A stretch of 64,000 nt of DNA, taken from NCBI RefSeq assembly GCF_003290085.1, contig NZ_QMKJ01000004.1, positions 124,001 through 188,000 of the forward strand, in the 5' to 3' direction. Position 1 is the first letter of the stretch; each line of letters opens with the position of its first letter. A program made the translations under genes and the position numbers. Shown here one piece after another: positions 27,652 through 36,794 of the stretch. Under the pieces are notes generated by a model. It saw nothing but the letters and a program-made list of their open reading frames with translations. It was not told the DNA's origin and did not search any database. The stretch comes from Aliidiomarina sp. B3213. Lineage in GTDB: Bacteria > Pseudomonadota > Gammaproteobacteria > Enterobacterales > Alteromonadaceae.

Positions 27652-28232
27652 GCTAGCTCCGGTCGCTTACCTTGTGCTTGGCCAGTAAAAGCCTTGACTG
27701 CAGCAAGTCCAACATCAATGTCTTCAATGTGAATAGGTTCGCCAATCTGGATTTCTCTGCTTTGAAAGCAGAGTGCAACAGGAATCACAGGAACTTTCGC
27801 GTCACGAGCCATGTAAAGGAAGCCTTTTTTCCATTCTTCGACTTTACTACGCGTGCCCTCTGGCGATAAACCCAGAAGTAAGTGTTCACGTTCATTAAAG
27901 GCTGCAACCATTTCACCAACTACGCCTTTAGCGCTACCACGGTTCACAGGAATGCCACCCATTGCCATAAGTAGGCGCTTTACAGGAAAGACAAAAATAG
28001 AGTGCTTACCCAAGAACGAGATTTTCAACCGCAATGCAAACATGGCGAATATGCCTACAAAGAAGTCCCAATTCGAGGTATGTGGCGCAACAGCAATTAC
28101 CGCTTTAGGAATGTCGGGTAACTCGCCGGTAATTTTCCAACCGCCCAAACAACGAAGGCCCAGTCGTCCAAACCAACGACCGAACCTTCCATTTCTAACG
28201 GGCAAATGCTGCCACTGCTTTTCCGACTGCAT
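27648..28232 (-). CDS. 1-acylglycerol-3-phosphate acyltransferase family protein (PlsC-like)
   Basis: This membrane-associated acyltransferase of 194 residues has the catalytic H(x4)D motif APHTSNWDFFVG near residue 50, the substrate-binding block SFLGKHSIFVFPVKRLLMAMGGIPVNRG and LSPEGTRSKVEEWKKGF, the conserved EGTR motif. It resembles the short stand-alone acyltransferases that are paralogs of PlsC; the acyl acceptor is not certain. It lies 7 bases downstream of the DUF3014 gene and overlaps the next gene by 4 bases. Confidence 0.85.
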   Translation of the reverse strand: MQSEKQWQHLPVRNGRFGRWFGRLGLRCLGGWKITGELPDIPKAVIAVAPHTSNWDFFVGIFAMFALRLKISFLGKHSIFVFPVKRLLMAMGGIPVNRGSAKGVVGEMVAAFNEREHLLLGLSPEGTRSKVEEWKKGFLYMARDAKVPVIPVALCFQSREIQIGEPIHIEDIDVGLAAVKAFTGQAQGKRPELA

Positions 28233-28239
28233 AGAACCT

Positions 28240-29082
28240 TTAGTTATTCAAAGCATTCAATAGTCGGGTTAATTTAGCTTTAACACGGCGCATGTTGTCA
28301 GGGCCTAAACGAATCATTTGACGCTGTGCCGCTGGCAGAGACTCTAAAGACTCGTCGGCGAACGTGTACATCACTTCGTCGTCATTCAATGCCAAGCGAC
28401 CGTTTTGTTCAGGCGCCGCATTTAGCACGCTAACCGCGCGACGAACGCGATCTCTGAAATCAGCACCAGGACGAGAAACTTCAGCGTAAGCTTCATCAAA
28501 TAACGGTTCAAACTGTTCAAACACAGCAACCATTGCGTCTTCGTCTAAACCAACGAACCAATCTACAATTGCGTCGTAGCGCGCATAACTACGTGGGTCG
28601 ATATATGTTGTGTCACCGCTTTCTTGCACCATAAAACGCTCTGAAGGGCCATCAATAACGGCAGCGTCACGGGCAACGATACCTGCAGCAATGTTATCGA
28701 TAAACACCACAAGATCGCGAATAAGGTTTTCACTAGTTACTGGGTCGGTATCTACTGAGCGCTCGTCTAACGCACTCATTACCGCAGGTGTACTTTCGTT
28801 CAAACCGGGTAATGGATCTGGCTCAGGTTCCGTAACCACACGGTCTGTAATCGGTGGACTTTCTTCTTCTACTTCTTCAACGGGGTCGGTTACAACTTCT
28901 TCTTCCTCGGGCTCAACTTCCATAGAAACTTCTTGTTCTACTGGTTCTGGATCAGGCTCCGGCTCACCGCCGCTAAATACTGTCCAACCGATAATCACAA
29001 TTACGATAACGGCGATAACCGCAACAATGATTGTCGTTTTTTGATTTTGCCCTGTTTGTTCTGTTGAATTTTCTTCGCGCAT
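28240..29082 (-). CDS. DUF3014 domain protein, membrane-anchored
   Basis: A short cytoplasmic N-terminus is followed by one membrane helix (about 20-38) and a very acidic Glu/Pro/Val-rich linker (about 42-100) that should span the periplasm. A DUF3014-like domain follows (about 115-280), including NLIRDLVVFIDNIAAG, YARYDAIVDWFVGLD and LGPDNMRRVKAKLTRL. The function of DUF3014 is not known. I prefer the ATG at 29082, since GGAAGG lies 6 bases ahead; the ATG at 29088 directly abuts it. It is the first gene of the run leading to ribH. Confidence 0.8.
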   Translation of the reverse strand: MREENSTEQTGQNQKTTIIVAVIAVIVIVIIGWTVFSGGEPEPDPEPVEQEVSMEVEPEEEEVVTDPVEEVEEESPPITDRVVTEPEPDPLPGLNESTPAVMSALDERSVDTDPVTSENLIRDLVVFIDNIAAGIVARDAAVIDGPSERFMVQESGDTTYIDPRSYARYDAIVDWFVGLDEDAMVAVFEQFEPLFDEAYAEVSRPGADFRDRVRRAVSVLNAAPEQNGRLALNDDEVMYTFADESLESLPAAQRQMIRLGPDNMRRVKAKLTRLLNALNN

Positions 29083-29136
29083 AATCATCCTTCCCGTTTA
29101 AATACTGTGTCGATTCAACCGAGCTTCAAGTCGCAA

Positions 29137-29910
29137 CTATTGTTCTTCGCGACGAAATACCAGTTCATTTCCCTTAGAAAGATTAGCATCAAATTCATAT
29201 CCTGCTGAATTAAATGCTTTCAAATCTTCAACCGACTTCGGTTGCTTCTCTAAAATGAAACGAGCCATAAGCCCTCTTGCCTTTTTAGCATAGAAACTGA
29301 TTACTTTTAATTGGCCATTCTTTGTATCTTTAAAAATTGGCGTAATAATCTCTGCATTCAATGCTTTAGGCTTCACAGACTTAAAATACTCGTTTGAAGC
29401 CAGGTTCACCAGTACTTTGCTATTAATTTCTTCCAATGCTTGGTTTAACGACGCTGTAATCGTGTCACCCCAAAAGGTATATAAGTCTTTTCCGCGTGGG
29501 TTTTGCAGCTTGGTACCCATTTCTAAACGATAAGGTTGCATTAGGTCTAACGGCTTCAAAGTACCGTACAAACCAGACAGAATACGCATGTGTTTCTGGC
29601 CATATTCCCACGTATTACCGCTAAGCGAGTTAGCGTCTAGGCCTGTGTATACATCACCGTTAAATGCGAATACTGCCTGCTTGGCATTATCTGTTGTGAA
29701 AGGCGTACTCCATTCTTGGAAACGAGCAGCATTCAAACCGGCTAGCTTATCGCTGATACTCATTAATGAACCAAGCTGTTGCGGAGAAAGTTCACGACAA
29801 ATATTAATTAGCTCTTGAGCAGGCTTAAGAAGTTCCGGCTGCGTATACTCAGAAACCGGGCCAGGCGTTTCATAATCTAAATTCTTGGCGGGAGAAACAA
29901 CGAATAGCAT
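29137..29910 (-). CDS. yaaA: Peroxide stress protein YaaA
   Basis: YaaA lowers free intracellular iron during peroxide stress and binds DNA. At 257 residues it is normal in length. Family landmarks are the start [14 protein letters not shown], the segment [16 protein letters not shown], the stretch [15 protein letters not shown], the sequence [25 protein letters not shown] (given in two overlapping parts in this family) and [16 protein letters not shown] near the end. It is a single gene, with protease copy 2 divergent 208 bases away. Confidence 0.93.
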   Translation of the reverse strand: MLFVVSPAKNLDYETPGPVSEYTQPELLKPAQELINICRELSPQQLGSLMSISDKLAGLNAARFQEWSTPFTTDNAKQAVFAFNGDVYTGLDANSLSGNTWEYGQKHMRILSGLYGTLKPLDLMQPYRLEMGTKLQNPRGKDLYTFWGDTITASLNQALEEINSKVLVNLASNEYFKSVKPKALNAEIITPIFKDTKNGQLKVISFYAKKARGLMARFILEKQPKSVEDLKAFNSAGYEFDANLSKGNELVFRREEQ

Positions 29911-30118
29911 GTGTTTACCTCTTTGATAACTTTAGTCAAAAGTCTACCACAGGAATACCTCTGGAAAAGTACCGGAAATTAGATACCCTTATTCGGATTT
30001 TCCAGACTAATTTGACAACACCCGCAATCAATGCAACAAAATAAACACAAACAACTTTTAAACTCAGTTGCTTGATATATGAAATGTTAATTTTAGTTTT
30101 ACAACAAGGACTCCTCAT

Positions 30119-31527
30119 ATGAAACATCAATGGAAGTATTTACTAGCACTTACTATAATCGGCGCAATCTTTACCCCCCCCCCTACTCTCACGCGGAAAC
30201 TTACGAAGAAGCCTTCTACCAGAACCACATTAAAGATCGATATATTGTGCGTTTTAACGAAGGACATCGAATGGCTCCACAAGCAGTCAGAGCATTAACC
30301 ACTCAGTTTGCCAATCAACAGAATATCGAAGTAGGTTCAGTTTTTGACCATGTTTTACAGGGGTTTTCTGCTTCTATGCCTGCTGCGCGTGCTGAAGCTT
30401 TAGCACGGAACCCAAATATACATTCTGTTGTGCCGGTGGCCCCTATGCACCTTAACACCTACACTCAAAATGGTCCGGACTGGGGACTCGACAGGATTGA
30501 CCAAATCGACCTGCCATTATCAAGTACTTATACCACCAACTATCAAGGTGACAATGTCAGAATTTATATCGTGGATTCAGGTGTAAAAAACTCCCATCAA
30601 GAAATGAGCGGAAGAGTCACACAGTACTTCGACCGTTATGGTGACAGTAGTTATATTCATCAATCCTCTGTGACTGAGACCTTTTGTCCCGACGGACCTC
30701 CGCCTCCAGAAGACGAATTAAGACGACAAAGTATTCTAGCGAGAAGCCATGGTACTCATGTAGCTGGAATAGCTTCAGGCCAAAACTATGGTGTTGCCAA
30801 GCAAGCGGAGATTTACGATGTTCGAGTGGCTAACTGTTATGGTCATAGTAGTACCGCGTCTGTAATCAGCGGGCTAAATGCAATTCGCGACTTTAACACT
30901 TCAAATTTGATTTCAGTAATTAACTTGAGTTTAGGAGCGACTGTAACAGAAGAGAACGAAGTCGCGTATGAGCAATTAGAAATAGCCATAAACCAGTTAA
31001 CGAATTCTAACGACTTTATCGTAGTGGCGTCTGCAGGAAACGGGAATGCAGATGCTAGCAATACGACTCCGGCGAGAATATCCAGTGTTGTAACAGTTGG
31101 AGCTTCCAACAGCAATGATGCAAAAGCGAGTTTTTCCAATTATGGTGCAGTTATAGATATCTTTGCACCTGGAGAAAGTATTACTTCCGCTACCTATAAT
31201 TCAAATTCTTCGTATGGCACCGCCGACGGAACATCGATGGCAGCTCCTTTCGTTTCCGGAGCCCTTGCTTTATTAATTGAAGAAAATATAGGTTTACCCG
31301 TTGTCCCGAGTGATATTATAACCTCATTAATTAACCATGCTAGCTTGAACAAGTTATATCAGGTCCCAAGTGGAACAGCTAACAAGCTCCTCTACATTCC
31401 AAATGATGGTGAAGACGGAAGCTCCGGTGGTGGCTCAGGTGGTTCTGGAGGAGGCTCAGGTGGTTCTGGAGGAGGCTTTGACTGCCCATATATGGATGAA
31501 AACAACAATTGGGTGATGTGCCAATAA
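30119..31527 (+). CDS. Subtilisin-family (S8) secreted protease, copy 2; frame broken at a poly-C tract in the signal peptide
   Basis: The best start is the ATG at 30119 (AAGGA 8 bases upstream). It encodes MKHQWKYLLALTIIGAIFT and then runs into ten Cs. With C10 this frame stops after 59 residues at 30298. With 8 or 11 Cs it would enter PYSHA-ETYEEAF and the protease frame. A second ATG at 30130 is already in the protease frame through C10, but its product (MEVFTSTYYNRRN...) has no hydrophobic signal and would stay in the cytoplasm. The protease has an I9-like propeptide, the catalytic Asp in IVDSGVKNSH, the His in SHGTHVAGIASG, the Asn in ASAGNGN and the Ser in DGTSMAAPFVSG. A Gly/Ser linker with a 21-base repeat and the tail CPYMDENNNWVMCQ follow. 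The next gene starts within its TAATG stop/start. It is a paralog of the protease at 12163; the two upstream regions are unrelated by eye. Confidence 0.8.
30174..30183 (+). repeat. Poly-C tract (C10) in the signal-peptide codons of protease copy 2
   Basis: Ten consecutive Cs occupy exactly the codon position of the C9 tract in copy 1 (the tract starts 55 bases after the first base of the ATG in both). Eight or eleven Cs would restore the secreted form, so this copy is two Cs too long or one too short. Confidence 0.85.
31429..31470 (+). repeat. 21-base tandem repeat in the Gly/Ser linker of protease copy 2
   Basis: Two copies of a 21-base unit (31429-31449 and 31450-31470) differ at one base and encode GGSGGSG twice. 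The first protease copy has a Gly/Asp linker at the same place without this exact repeat. Length change here would be in frame and would alter only the linker. Confidence 0.7.
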
Positions 31528-33392
31528 TGAACAACTCAACTATTAAAAATACTTTGAAAGCGGCGCTAGTTTTACTAGCGCTTGTTTCCTTTCCTAATTA
31601 TGCAGGCTTTACGCCTAAACAATTATTTTTGCCCGAAATGAATGTCGAAACCGATGAGATTTTTGGACAAAGAATTACTGTAGGCAGTGGGTATGCGCTA
31701 TTTCACTCTGTTTCAACCGATGTTGGTGGAGGTTACGTAAGGCTGTTTACGCCAGACTCAAATGGTCATTGGCGTGAAACACAAGTTTTGAGAGGAGAGG
31801 CATTTACTTTTGGCCTGCGCATTTCGGTAGATGGTAATCGTTTCTTTGTTGCTGACAATGAGGCACGCCAAGGCGATAACGCGAGTGAATTCGCTTCGGG
31901 TGTAATATTTGTATATGAATTTAATTCGCAAACGCAACAAGCAACCTTAATTGGGGAAATTAATAGACCAAAATTAGGTATTGATAGCTTTGGCGAGAGA
32001 ATTACTTATGATAGTGGCTGGTTAGTCACCTCAACCCCGTTAGACCAACTTGGAACTGACGGTGGTTTAGAGGGTGGTAAACTCTTTATTTTCAAAGAAA
32101 ACGACAATTCCCAGTGGGGATTTCACTCAGAAATAGCACCCGAAGGATTTGAATTGCAAAGTAGTGCTTACAATTCTTTTGGGGACGTAATAGATATTAG
32201 CTATCCGTGGTTAGCTGCTTATGGCATTAGCTTGCATAACTCACTAACTGACGATATTGGTCCAGAAATTCAACTCTTTAAGCACGACGTTGAGACTGAT
32301 GATTGGCAATTTCATCAAACTATTGAGACCGTGGGCTTCGAAGAGCCTGCTGACGGTTTACGCAATATGCGTAACCTAGAGTTAGTAAATCATGATCTCA
32401 TCTTTAAAGGTGTAAAAGAAGACGATGCTCACTACGTTTCCCACTACCGATACAGTGAAGTTGACGATATTTGGAGCCTTCACAATCAGTTCAATTACGA
32501 ATTAGGGCAAGCAGACATATCGAATAACCCGGCAAGAAACTCTTTTGCTAAACACATCAGGTTAGATGGGAATCGTCTTTATATTGGGACCCCCTTAGCC
32601 AAACTCTACGACGAAAACGAGATTTTCAATTCATTAGGAGAAGTTTTAGTATTAGAGCGCTCAACTGCTTCGTCAAACTGGGAAGAGGTACAGCGATTTT
32701 ACGCTCCAATTCCTCCAGAAACTCTTCGTCCCTCTACCCCCGTCCGGACAGGGCAACTGGGCTCATTTATGGACATCACCCCTAATGGAGAGCTATTTGT
32801 CGCAAGTGGAAGCGCCTATGTTTTTGGTGAAGGTAATCGAGGAGCTGTTTACTTATACACCGCAGAAGACAACACCATACCTATGCGCCTCGAGAGTAAT
32901 GCAGTCTCTCGAAACGTCGCCGAGAATGAGAGCTTCCAAGTGTCTCTGAATGTCGATAATTTGTCTGAACGTACCGTAAGCAACGTATTGATTGAGATTG
33001 ACCGATATGCAGGAGGGGATGCGCCTCGTGTTCACTTGGAAGATGCAAGCCATACCTGCTGGGAAGAAGCTACGGACCTCTTCTATCGTTGTAAAATTGA
33101 TAGCCTACAAGCGCTGTCTGGCGATACGGTTGAACTCGACTTAAGAGCTACTGAAACAGGCGAATATAATCTTAATTTCCGGTTGTTCGCGGCTCCTCAG
33201 GACGATATTCCGGAAAACAGAGAACTGTCCGTCGCACTGGATGTAGACGATAACGTAACTACGGAACCTGAACCCGAGCCTAAGCCCGATTCTGGCTCCA
33301 GCTCGGGTTCTAGTATAAACCTGTCAGCACTCCTCATGCTGTTGTTACTTATTGGCGTTTCGCAATACAGAGTAAATCGCTTACGCCCATAA
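31527..33392 (+). CDS. Secreted beta-propeller-like protein with C-terminal sorting-type tail, copy 2
   Basis: The start is the ATG at 31527, overlapping the protease stop by one base (TAATG), and gives the signal peptide MNNSTIKNTLKAALVLLAL...NYA-GFTP. The 621-residue protein is a clear paralog of the one at 13564 over its whole length, with the same blade motifs (FGLRISVDGNRFFVADNEAR, EGGKLFIFKEN, LGEVLVLERS), the same Ig-like region (FQVSLNVDNLSERTVSNVL) and conserved Cys residues in SHTCWEEATDLFYRCKID. The tail is Glu/Pro-rich, then SGSSSGSSINLS, a hydrophobic helix and NRLRP, again GlyGly-CTERM-like. The function is unknown. Pairing with the protease is conserved between both loci. Confidence 0.7.
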   Translation: MNNSTIKNTLKAALVLLALVSFPNYAGFTPKQLFLPEMNVETDEIFGQRITVGSGYALFHSVSTDVGGGYVRLFTPDSNGHWRETQVLRGEAFTFGLRISVDGNRFFVADNEARQGDNASEFASGVIFVYEFNSQTQQATLIGEINRPKLGIDSFGERITYDSGWLVTSTPLDQLGTDGGLEGGKLFIFKENDNSQWGFHSEIAPEGFELQSSAYNSFGDVIDISYPWLAAYGISLHNSLTDDIGPEIQLFKHDVETDDWQFHQTIETVGFEEPADGLRNMRNLELVNHDLIFKGVKEDDAHYVSHYRYSEVDDIWSLHNQFNYELGQADISNNPARNSFAKHIRLDGNRLYIGTPLAKLYDENEIFNSLGEVLVLERSTASSNWEEVQRFYAPIPPETLRPSTPVRTGQLGSFMDITPNGELFVASGSAYVFGEGNRGAVYLYTAEDNTIPMRLESNAVSRNVAENESFQVSLNVDNLSERTVSNVLIEIDRYAGGDAPRVHLEDASHTCWEEATDLFYRCKIDSLQALSGDTVELDLRATETGEYNLNFRLFAAPQDDIPENRELSVALDVDDNVTTEPEPEPKPDSGSSSGSSINLSALLMLLLLIGVSQYRVNRLRP

Positions 33393-33422
33393 TAAATAAC
33401 AACAATCTGAATACTCGAAAAC

Positions 33423-33460
33423 AAAAAAGGACAGAGTTTTCACTCTGTCCCTTTTATTTT
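33423..33460 (+). terminator. Terminator between the propeller gene and secF, possibly bidirectional
   Basis: A 9-bp stem GGACAGAGT / ACTCTGTCC (33429-33437, 33442-33450) with a 4-base loop is flanked by AAAAAA and CCTTTTATTTT. The convergent secF gene ends at 33483, so it may stop both transcripts. Confidence 0.85.
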
Positions 33461-33482
33461 ACCTGAAGCTAAGAAAACTCAA

Positions 33483-34436
33483 CTACATCATTGCTTCTTG
33501 GTCTTCGCCTTCTTTTTCTATTTCAGGAGGCATTAGCGATTCACGCGAAATACCGAACGCCAGAACGATCGTGCTGCGCGTAAATACTGATGAATACGTA
33601 CCTACAATTACACCGATCATCATGGCAATAGAGAATCCATGAATCATCGTGCCACCGAATAAGAACAGCGTCACAATAACCACTAGCGTTGTTAATGAGG
33701 TCATTAAGGTTCGACTCATGGTCTGGCTCAATGAAATATTAATAACGCTTTCTGGGTCTTCCTTACGTAACTTTCTAAAGTTCTCACGAATACGGTCGGC
33801 TACAACGATACTATCGTTCAACGAGTAACCGATAACCGCAAGAAGTGCTGCCAGAATAGTTAGGTCAACTTCTATTTGAAGAAGCGAGAATATCCCCAGA
33901 ATCATCAATACGTCTTGGAACAAACCAATAACCGCAGAGAGTGCCAAACGCCATTCGAAGCGGAACGATACATAAGCAAGAATACAGATCATGGCTACAA
34001 TAAGCGCCAAACCACCTGCCTCTGCCAGCTCATCACCCACTTGCGGTCCCACAAACTCAACACGACGAATAACTAGGTCTTCGTCCATGTTTTGGCGAAG
34101 TATCATCAACAACTGGTCGCCAATAGACTCCGACTCCACGTTTTCGCGAGGAGGAATACGTACTAACACGTCGCGCTGTGTGCCGTAGTTTTGCACGATT
34201 GCGTCTGCTAATTCGTTTTCTGCTAGCACCGTACGTAATTGGCTAAGGTTTGCTGGCTGAGAAAAGCCTACCTCAACCAATGTACCGCCAGTGAAGTCTA
34301 ATCCCCAGTTTAGTTTGTTCACACTTAAACTGGCGATCGCGAGAATAGCAATCACGATACTAAGAATCGTGGTATGCATTCTCCAATTCATAAAACGAAT
34401 CGGATTATTTTCGTCTACCTTTGTTATCTCAAACAT
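33483..34436 (-). CDS. secF: Protein translocase subunit SecF
   Basis: SecF, with SecD and YajC, uses the proton or sodium gradient to help release proteins exported through SecYEG. The 317-residue protein has six membrane helices, the first near residue 25. It carries GLDFTGGTLVEVGFSQ in the periplasmic P1 domain and the RND-type signatures VIGYSLNDSIVVADRIREN and LMTSLTTLVVIVTLFLFGG. It is the last gene of yajC-secD-secF. Confidence 0.96.
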   Translation of the reverse strand: MFEITKVDENNPIRFMNWRMHTTILSIVIAILAIASLSVNKLNWGLDFTGGTLVEVGFSQPANLSQLRTVLAENELADAIVQNYGTQRDVLVRIPPRENVESESIGDQLLMILRQNMDEDLVIRRVEFVGPQVGDELAEAGGLALIVAMICILAYVSFRFEWRLALSAVIGLFQDVLMILGIFSLLQIEVDLTILAALLAVIGYSLNDSIVVADRIRENFRKLRKEDPESVINISLSQTMSRTLMTSLTTLVVIVTLFLFGGTMIHGFSIAMMIGVIVGTYSSVFTRSTIVLAFGISRESLMPPEIEKEGEDQEAMM

Positions 34437-34447
34437 TTGCCCTCTCC

Positions 34448-36298
34448 CTAGATCGACAGCTCAGAAAGACGCTTGTTGCGTCCCCAGGTGAGGTTAATCA
34501 CCGCGCGTGTGCCAGTAATCGCCGTAAACATTGAAGTTACGATACCGATTGCGAGTGTTACCGCGAAGCCCTTAATTGAACCTGTACCCACAGCGAATAG
34601 GATTAAAGCAGTGATTAAGGTTGTAATGTTGGCGTCGGCAATTGTAGAGAAAGCATTTTCGTAACCGCGAGCAATAGCTTGTTGTGGGCTACGACCTTCC
34701 TTAAGTTCTTCACGAATACGCTCGAAAATAATAACGTTCGCGTCGACCGCCATACCCACGGTGAGAAGAATACCCGCCATACCCGGCATGGTTAACGTTG
34801 CACCAGGAATCATCGACATTACACCAACGATCATCACAAGGTTGGTCAACAACGCCATATTCGCCACAAGACCAAACTTACGATAGTAAATACCCATGAA
34901 GATAAGTACTAATACGAAGCCTGCCATAATTGCGGTAAGTCCAGACTTCACGTTTTCAGCACCTAAGCTCGGTCCCACTGTACGCTCTTCTACGATTTGA
35001 ATCGGTGCAATCAAAGCACCAGAGCGAAGTAATAGCGCTAAGTTTTGTGCGTCTTGCACTGAACCAACACCAGTAATGCGGAAGTTACTACCTAAGCGCT
35101 CGGAAATATTCGCAACACTTACAACTTCTTCCAGGCGATCAAACTCTAAGCTACCGTCTGGTCTTGTTTCACCGGTGGCAATAAACTCGATAAATAACGT
35201 TGCCATAGGGTCGTTAACTCGGTCACGCGTAGCTAGTGACATCATACGGCCACCCGCAGCGTCGAGCGTAATACTTACTTGCGGACGACCGTTTTCGTCG
35301 TAACCCGTATTTGCGTCGACAATATGATCACCGGTTAGAATCACTCTATTTTCCAGTAATACTTGTCCGCCACCACGTTGGTTATACAGTGTACTACCGA
35401 AAGGAACACGGCCTTCCATCGCGTCGCGCAAGTCACTGTCTGTGTCTACGAAACGGAACTCAAGAGTTGCAGTAGCACCCAGAATTTCTTTCGCACGAGC
35501 CGTGTCTTGTACACCTGGAAGTTCAACCACGATACGGTCTTGACCTTGGCGCTGAATCACAGGTTCAGCTACACCAAGCTCATTCACACGATTTCGTAAA
35601 ATAGTTACGTTTTGCTCAATCGCGTTCGAACGGGTTTCTTGCAATTGCACGTCGGTCATCATTAAACGAACGGTGCGCGTGCTGGCGTCTGCGTCAAAGT
35701 CATAACCTTGGTACTGGTTACGCAATGAAGCTACAGCCGCTTGGTAGTCTTCTTCGGTACGAAGTTCGATAACTACGTTGTTACCTTCTTCAGCGACTCT
35801 GCTATAGCGAATACGTTCTTCAATAAGGCGGTCGCGCACAGAAGTGGTCATTTGCTCACGAATTTTACGCAGAGCTTCTTGCATGTCCACTTCCATTAAA
35901 AAGTGCACACCACCTCGAAGGTCAAGGCCTAACTTAAGCGGCATACCCCCAATAGTTTTCAGCCATTCCGGCGTTGCAGGTGCCAAGTTAAGCGCCACGA
36001 TGTATTGGGTGCCCAAGGCATCGACCAACGCTTCACGCATGGCCAACTGCTCTGTGTCCGAGTTCAAACGCACCAGAATTTGGTCGTTTTCCATGGTAAC
36101 TCCGCGCGGTGAAACACCGTTCGCTGCGAGTTCAGACTCTACTTGTTGTAGTGTTTGTGTGTTTACTTCTCCACCACGAGTGGCAGAGATTTGAATGGCG
36201 TGGTCTTCACCATACAAGTTTGGTAGCGCGTAAAGCGTACCCACTAACACAACGAGCAGAATGACTAAGTTTTTCCACAAGGGGTATCTGTTTAACAC
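34448..36298 (-). CDS. secD: Protein translocase subunit SecD
   Basis: This is the 616-residue partner of SecF. The N-terminus MLNRYPLWKNLVILLVVLVG is the first membrane helix. The large periplasmic region includes GLDLRGGVHFLMEVDM and EFRFVDTDSDLRDAMEG. The C-terminal helices have the signature GMAVDANVIIFERIREELKEGRSPQQAI. The gap to secF is 11 bases and to yajC 30 bases. Confidence 0.96.
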   Translation of the reverse strand: MLNRYPLWKNLVILLVVLVGTLYALPNLYGEDHAIQISATRGGEVNTQTLQQVESELAANGVSPRGVTMENDQILVRLNSDTEQLAMREALVDALGTQYIVALNLAPATPEWLKTIGGMPLKLGLDLRGGVHFLMEVDMQEALRKIREQMTTSVRDRLIEERIRYSRVAEEGNNVVIELRTEEDYQAAVASLRNQYQGYDFDADASTRTVRLMMTDVQLQETRSNAIEQNVTILRNRVNELGVAEPVIQRQGQDRIVVELPGVQDTARAKEILGATATLEFRFVDTDSDLRDAMEGRVPFGSTLYNQRGGGQVLLENRVILTGDHIVDANTGYDENGRPQVSITLDAAGGRMMSLATRDRVNDPMATLFIEFIATGETRPDGSLEFDRLEEVVSVANISERLGSNFRITGVGSVQDAQNLALLLRSGALIAPIQIVEERTVGPSLGAENVKSGLTAIMAGFVLVLIFMGIYYRKFGLVANMALLTNLVMIVGVMSMIPGATLTMPGMAGILLTVGMAVDANVIIFERIREELKEGRSPQQAIARGYENAFSTIADANITTLITALILFAVGTGSIKGFAVTLAIGIVTSMFTAITGTRAVINLTWGRNKRLSELSI

Positions 36299-36328
36299 AG
36301 TCCTTTCCTTCGTTTGTTTTTCTCAAAA

Positions 36329-36664
36329 TTAAAGAGTTTTGATAGACCCTTTAGGTAATACAGTTGCTACTGCAGCTTTTTGAACTGTTACGTTGGTCGT
36401 TTCAGACAAAGACACAACCATCATGTCGCCTTCTGCATCGATTTTCTCGATTTTGCCAATTAAACCACCTTGCATAAGCACTTCGTCACCTTTACTCAAT
36501 GACTCGATAAGGCTTTTGTGGTCTTTCATGCGCTTTTGCTGAGGACGTAAAATCATGAAATAGAAGATTAAACCAAAAACAACCAGCATGATAACCAAAG
36601 ACATTGGGCTACCTTGTTGTGGTGCGCCAGCCGCAGCGTGGGCGTTAGCAATTAGAAAATCCAT
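36329..36664 (-). CDS. yajC: Preprotein translocase subunit YajC
   Basis: YajC is a single-span inner-membrane protein that associates with SecDF. The 111 residues have the helix SLVIMLVVFGLIFYFMILRPQQKRMKDH, the usual RPQQKR stop-transfer and a small cytoplasmic domain with LSKGDEVLMQGGLIGKIEKI. It is the first gene of the secDF operon. The tgt and queA genes that usually lie upstream are absent; a divergent TRIC-type gene lies there. Confidence 0.95.
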   Translation of the reverse strand: MDFLIANAHAAAGAPQQGSPMSLVIMLVVFGLIFYFMILRPQQKRMKDHKSLIESLSKGDEVLMQGGLIGKIEKIDAEGDMMVVSLSETTNVTVQKAAVATVLPKGSIKTL

Positions 36665-36794
36665 GGTATTTCCTCTTTTATATTTGTAATGAAGCCCCGT
36701 ATTGTATACGAAGGCGTAGTAAATCGAAACGCAACTAAACAGATACTTGTTATCCTTCGTCGCGCTTTCTATTATCTTCCCATAAACCCTTTAC

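Noticed and set aside
28610-29044. A Ser/Thr-rich 144-codon plus-strand frame opposite the DUF3014 gene
   Set aside because: The repetitive product is the antisense reading of the acidic Glu/Pro linker of the DUF3014 protein.
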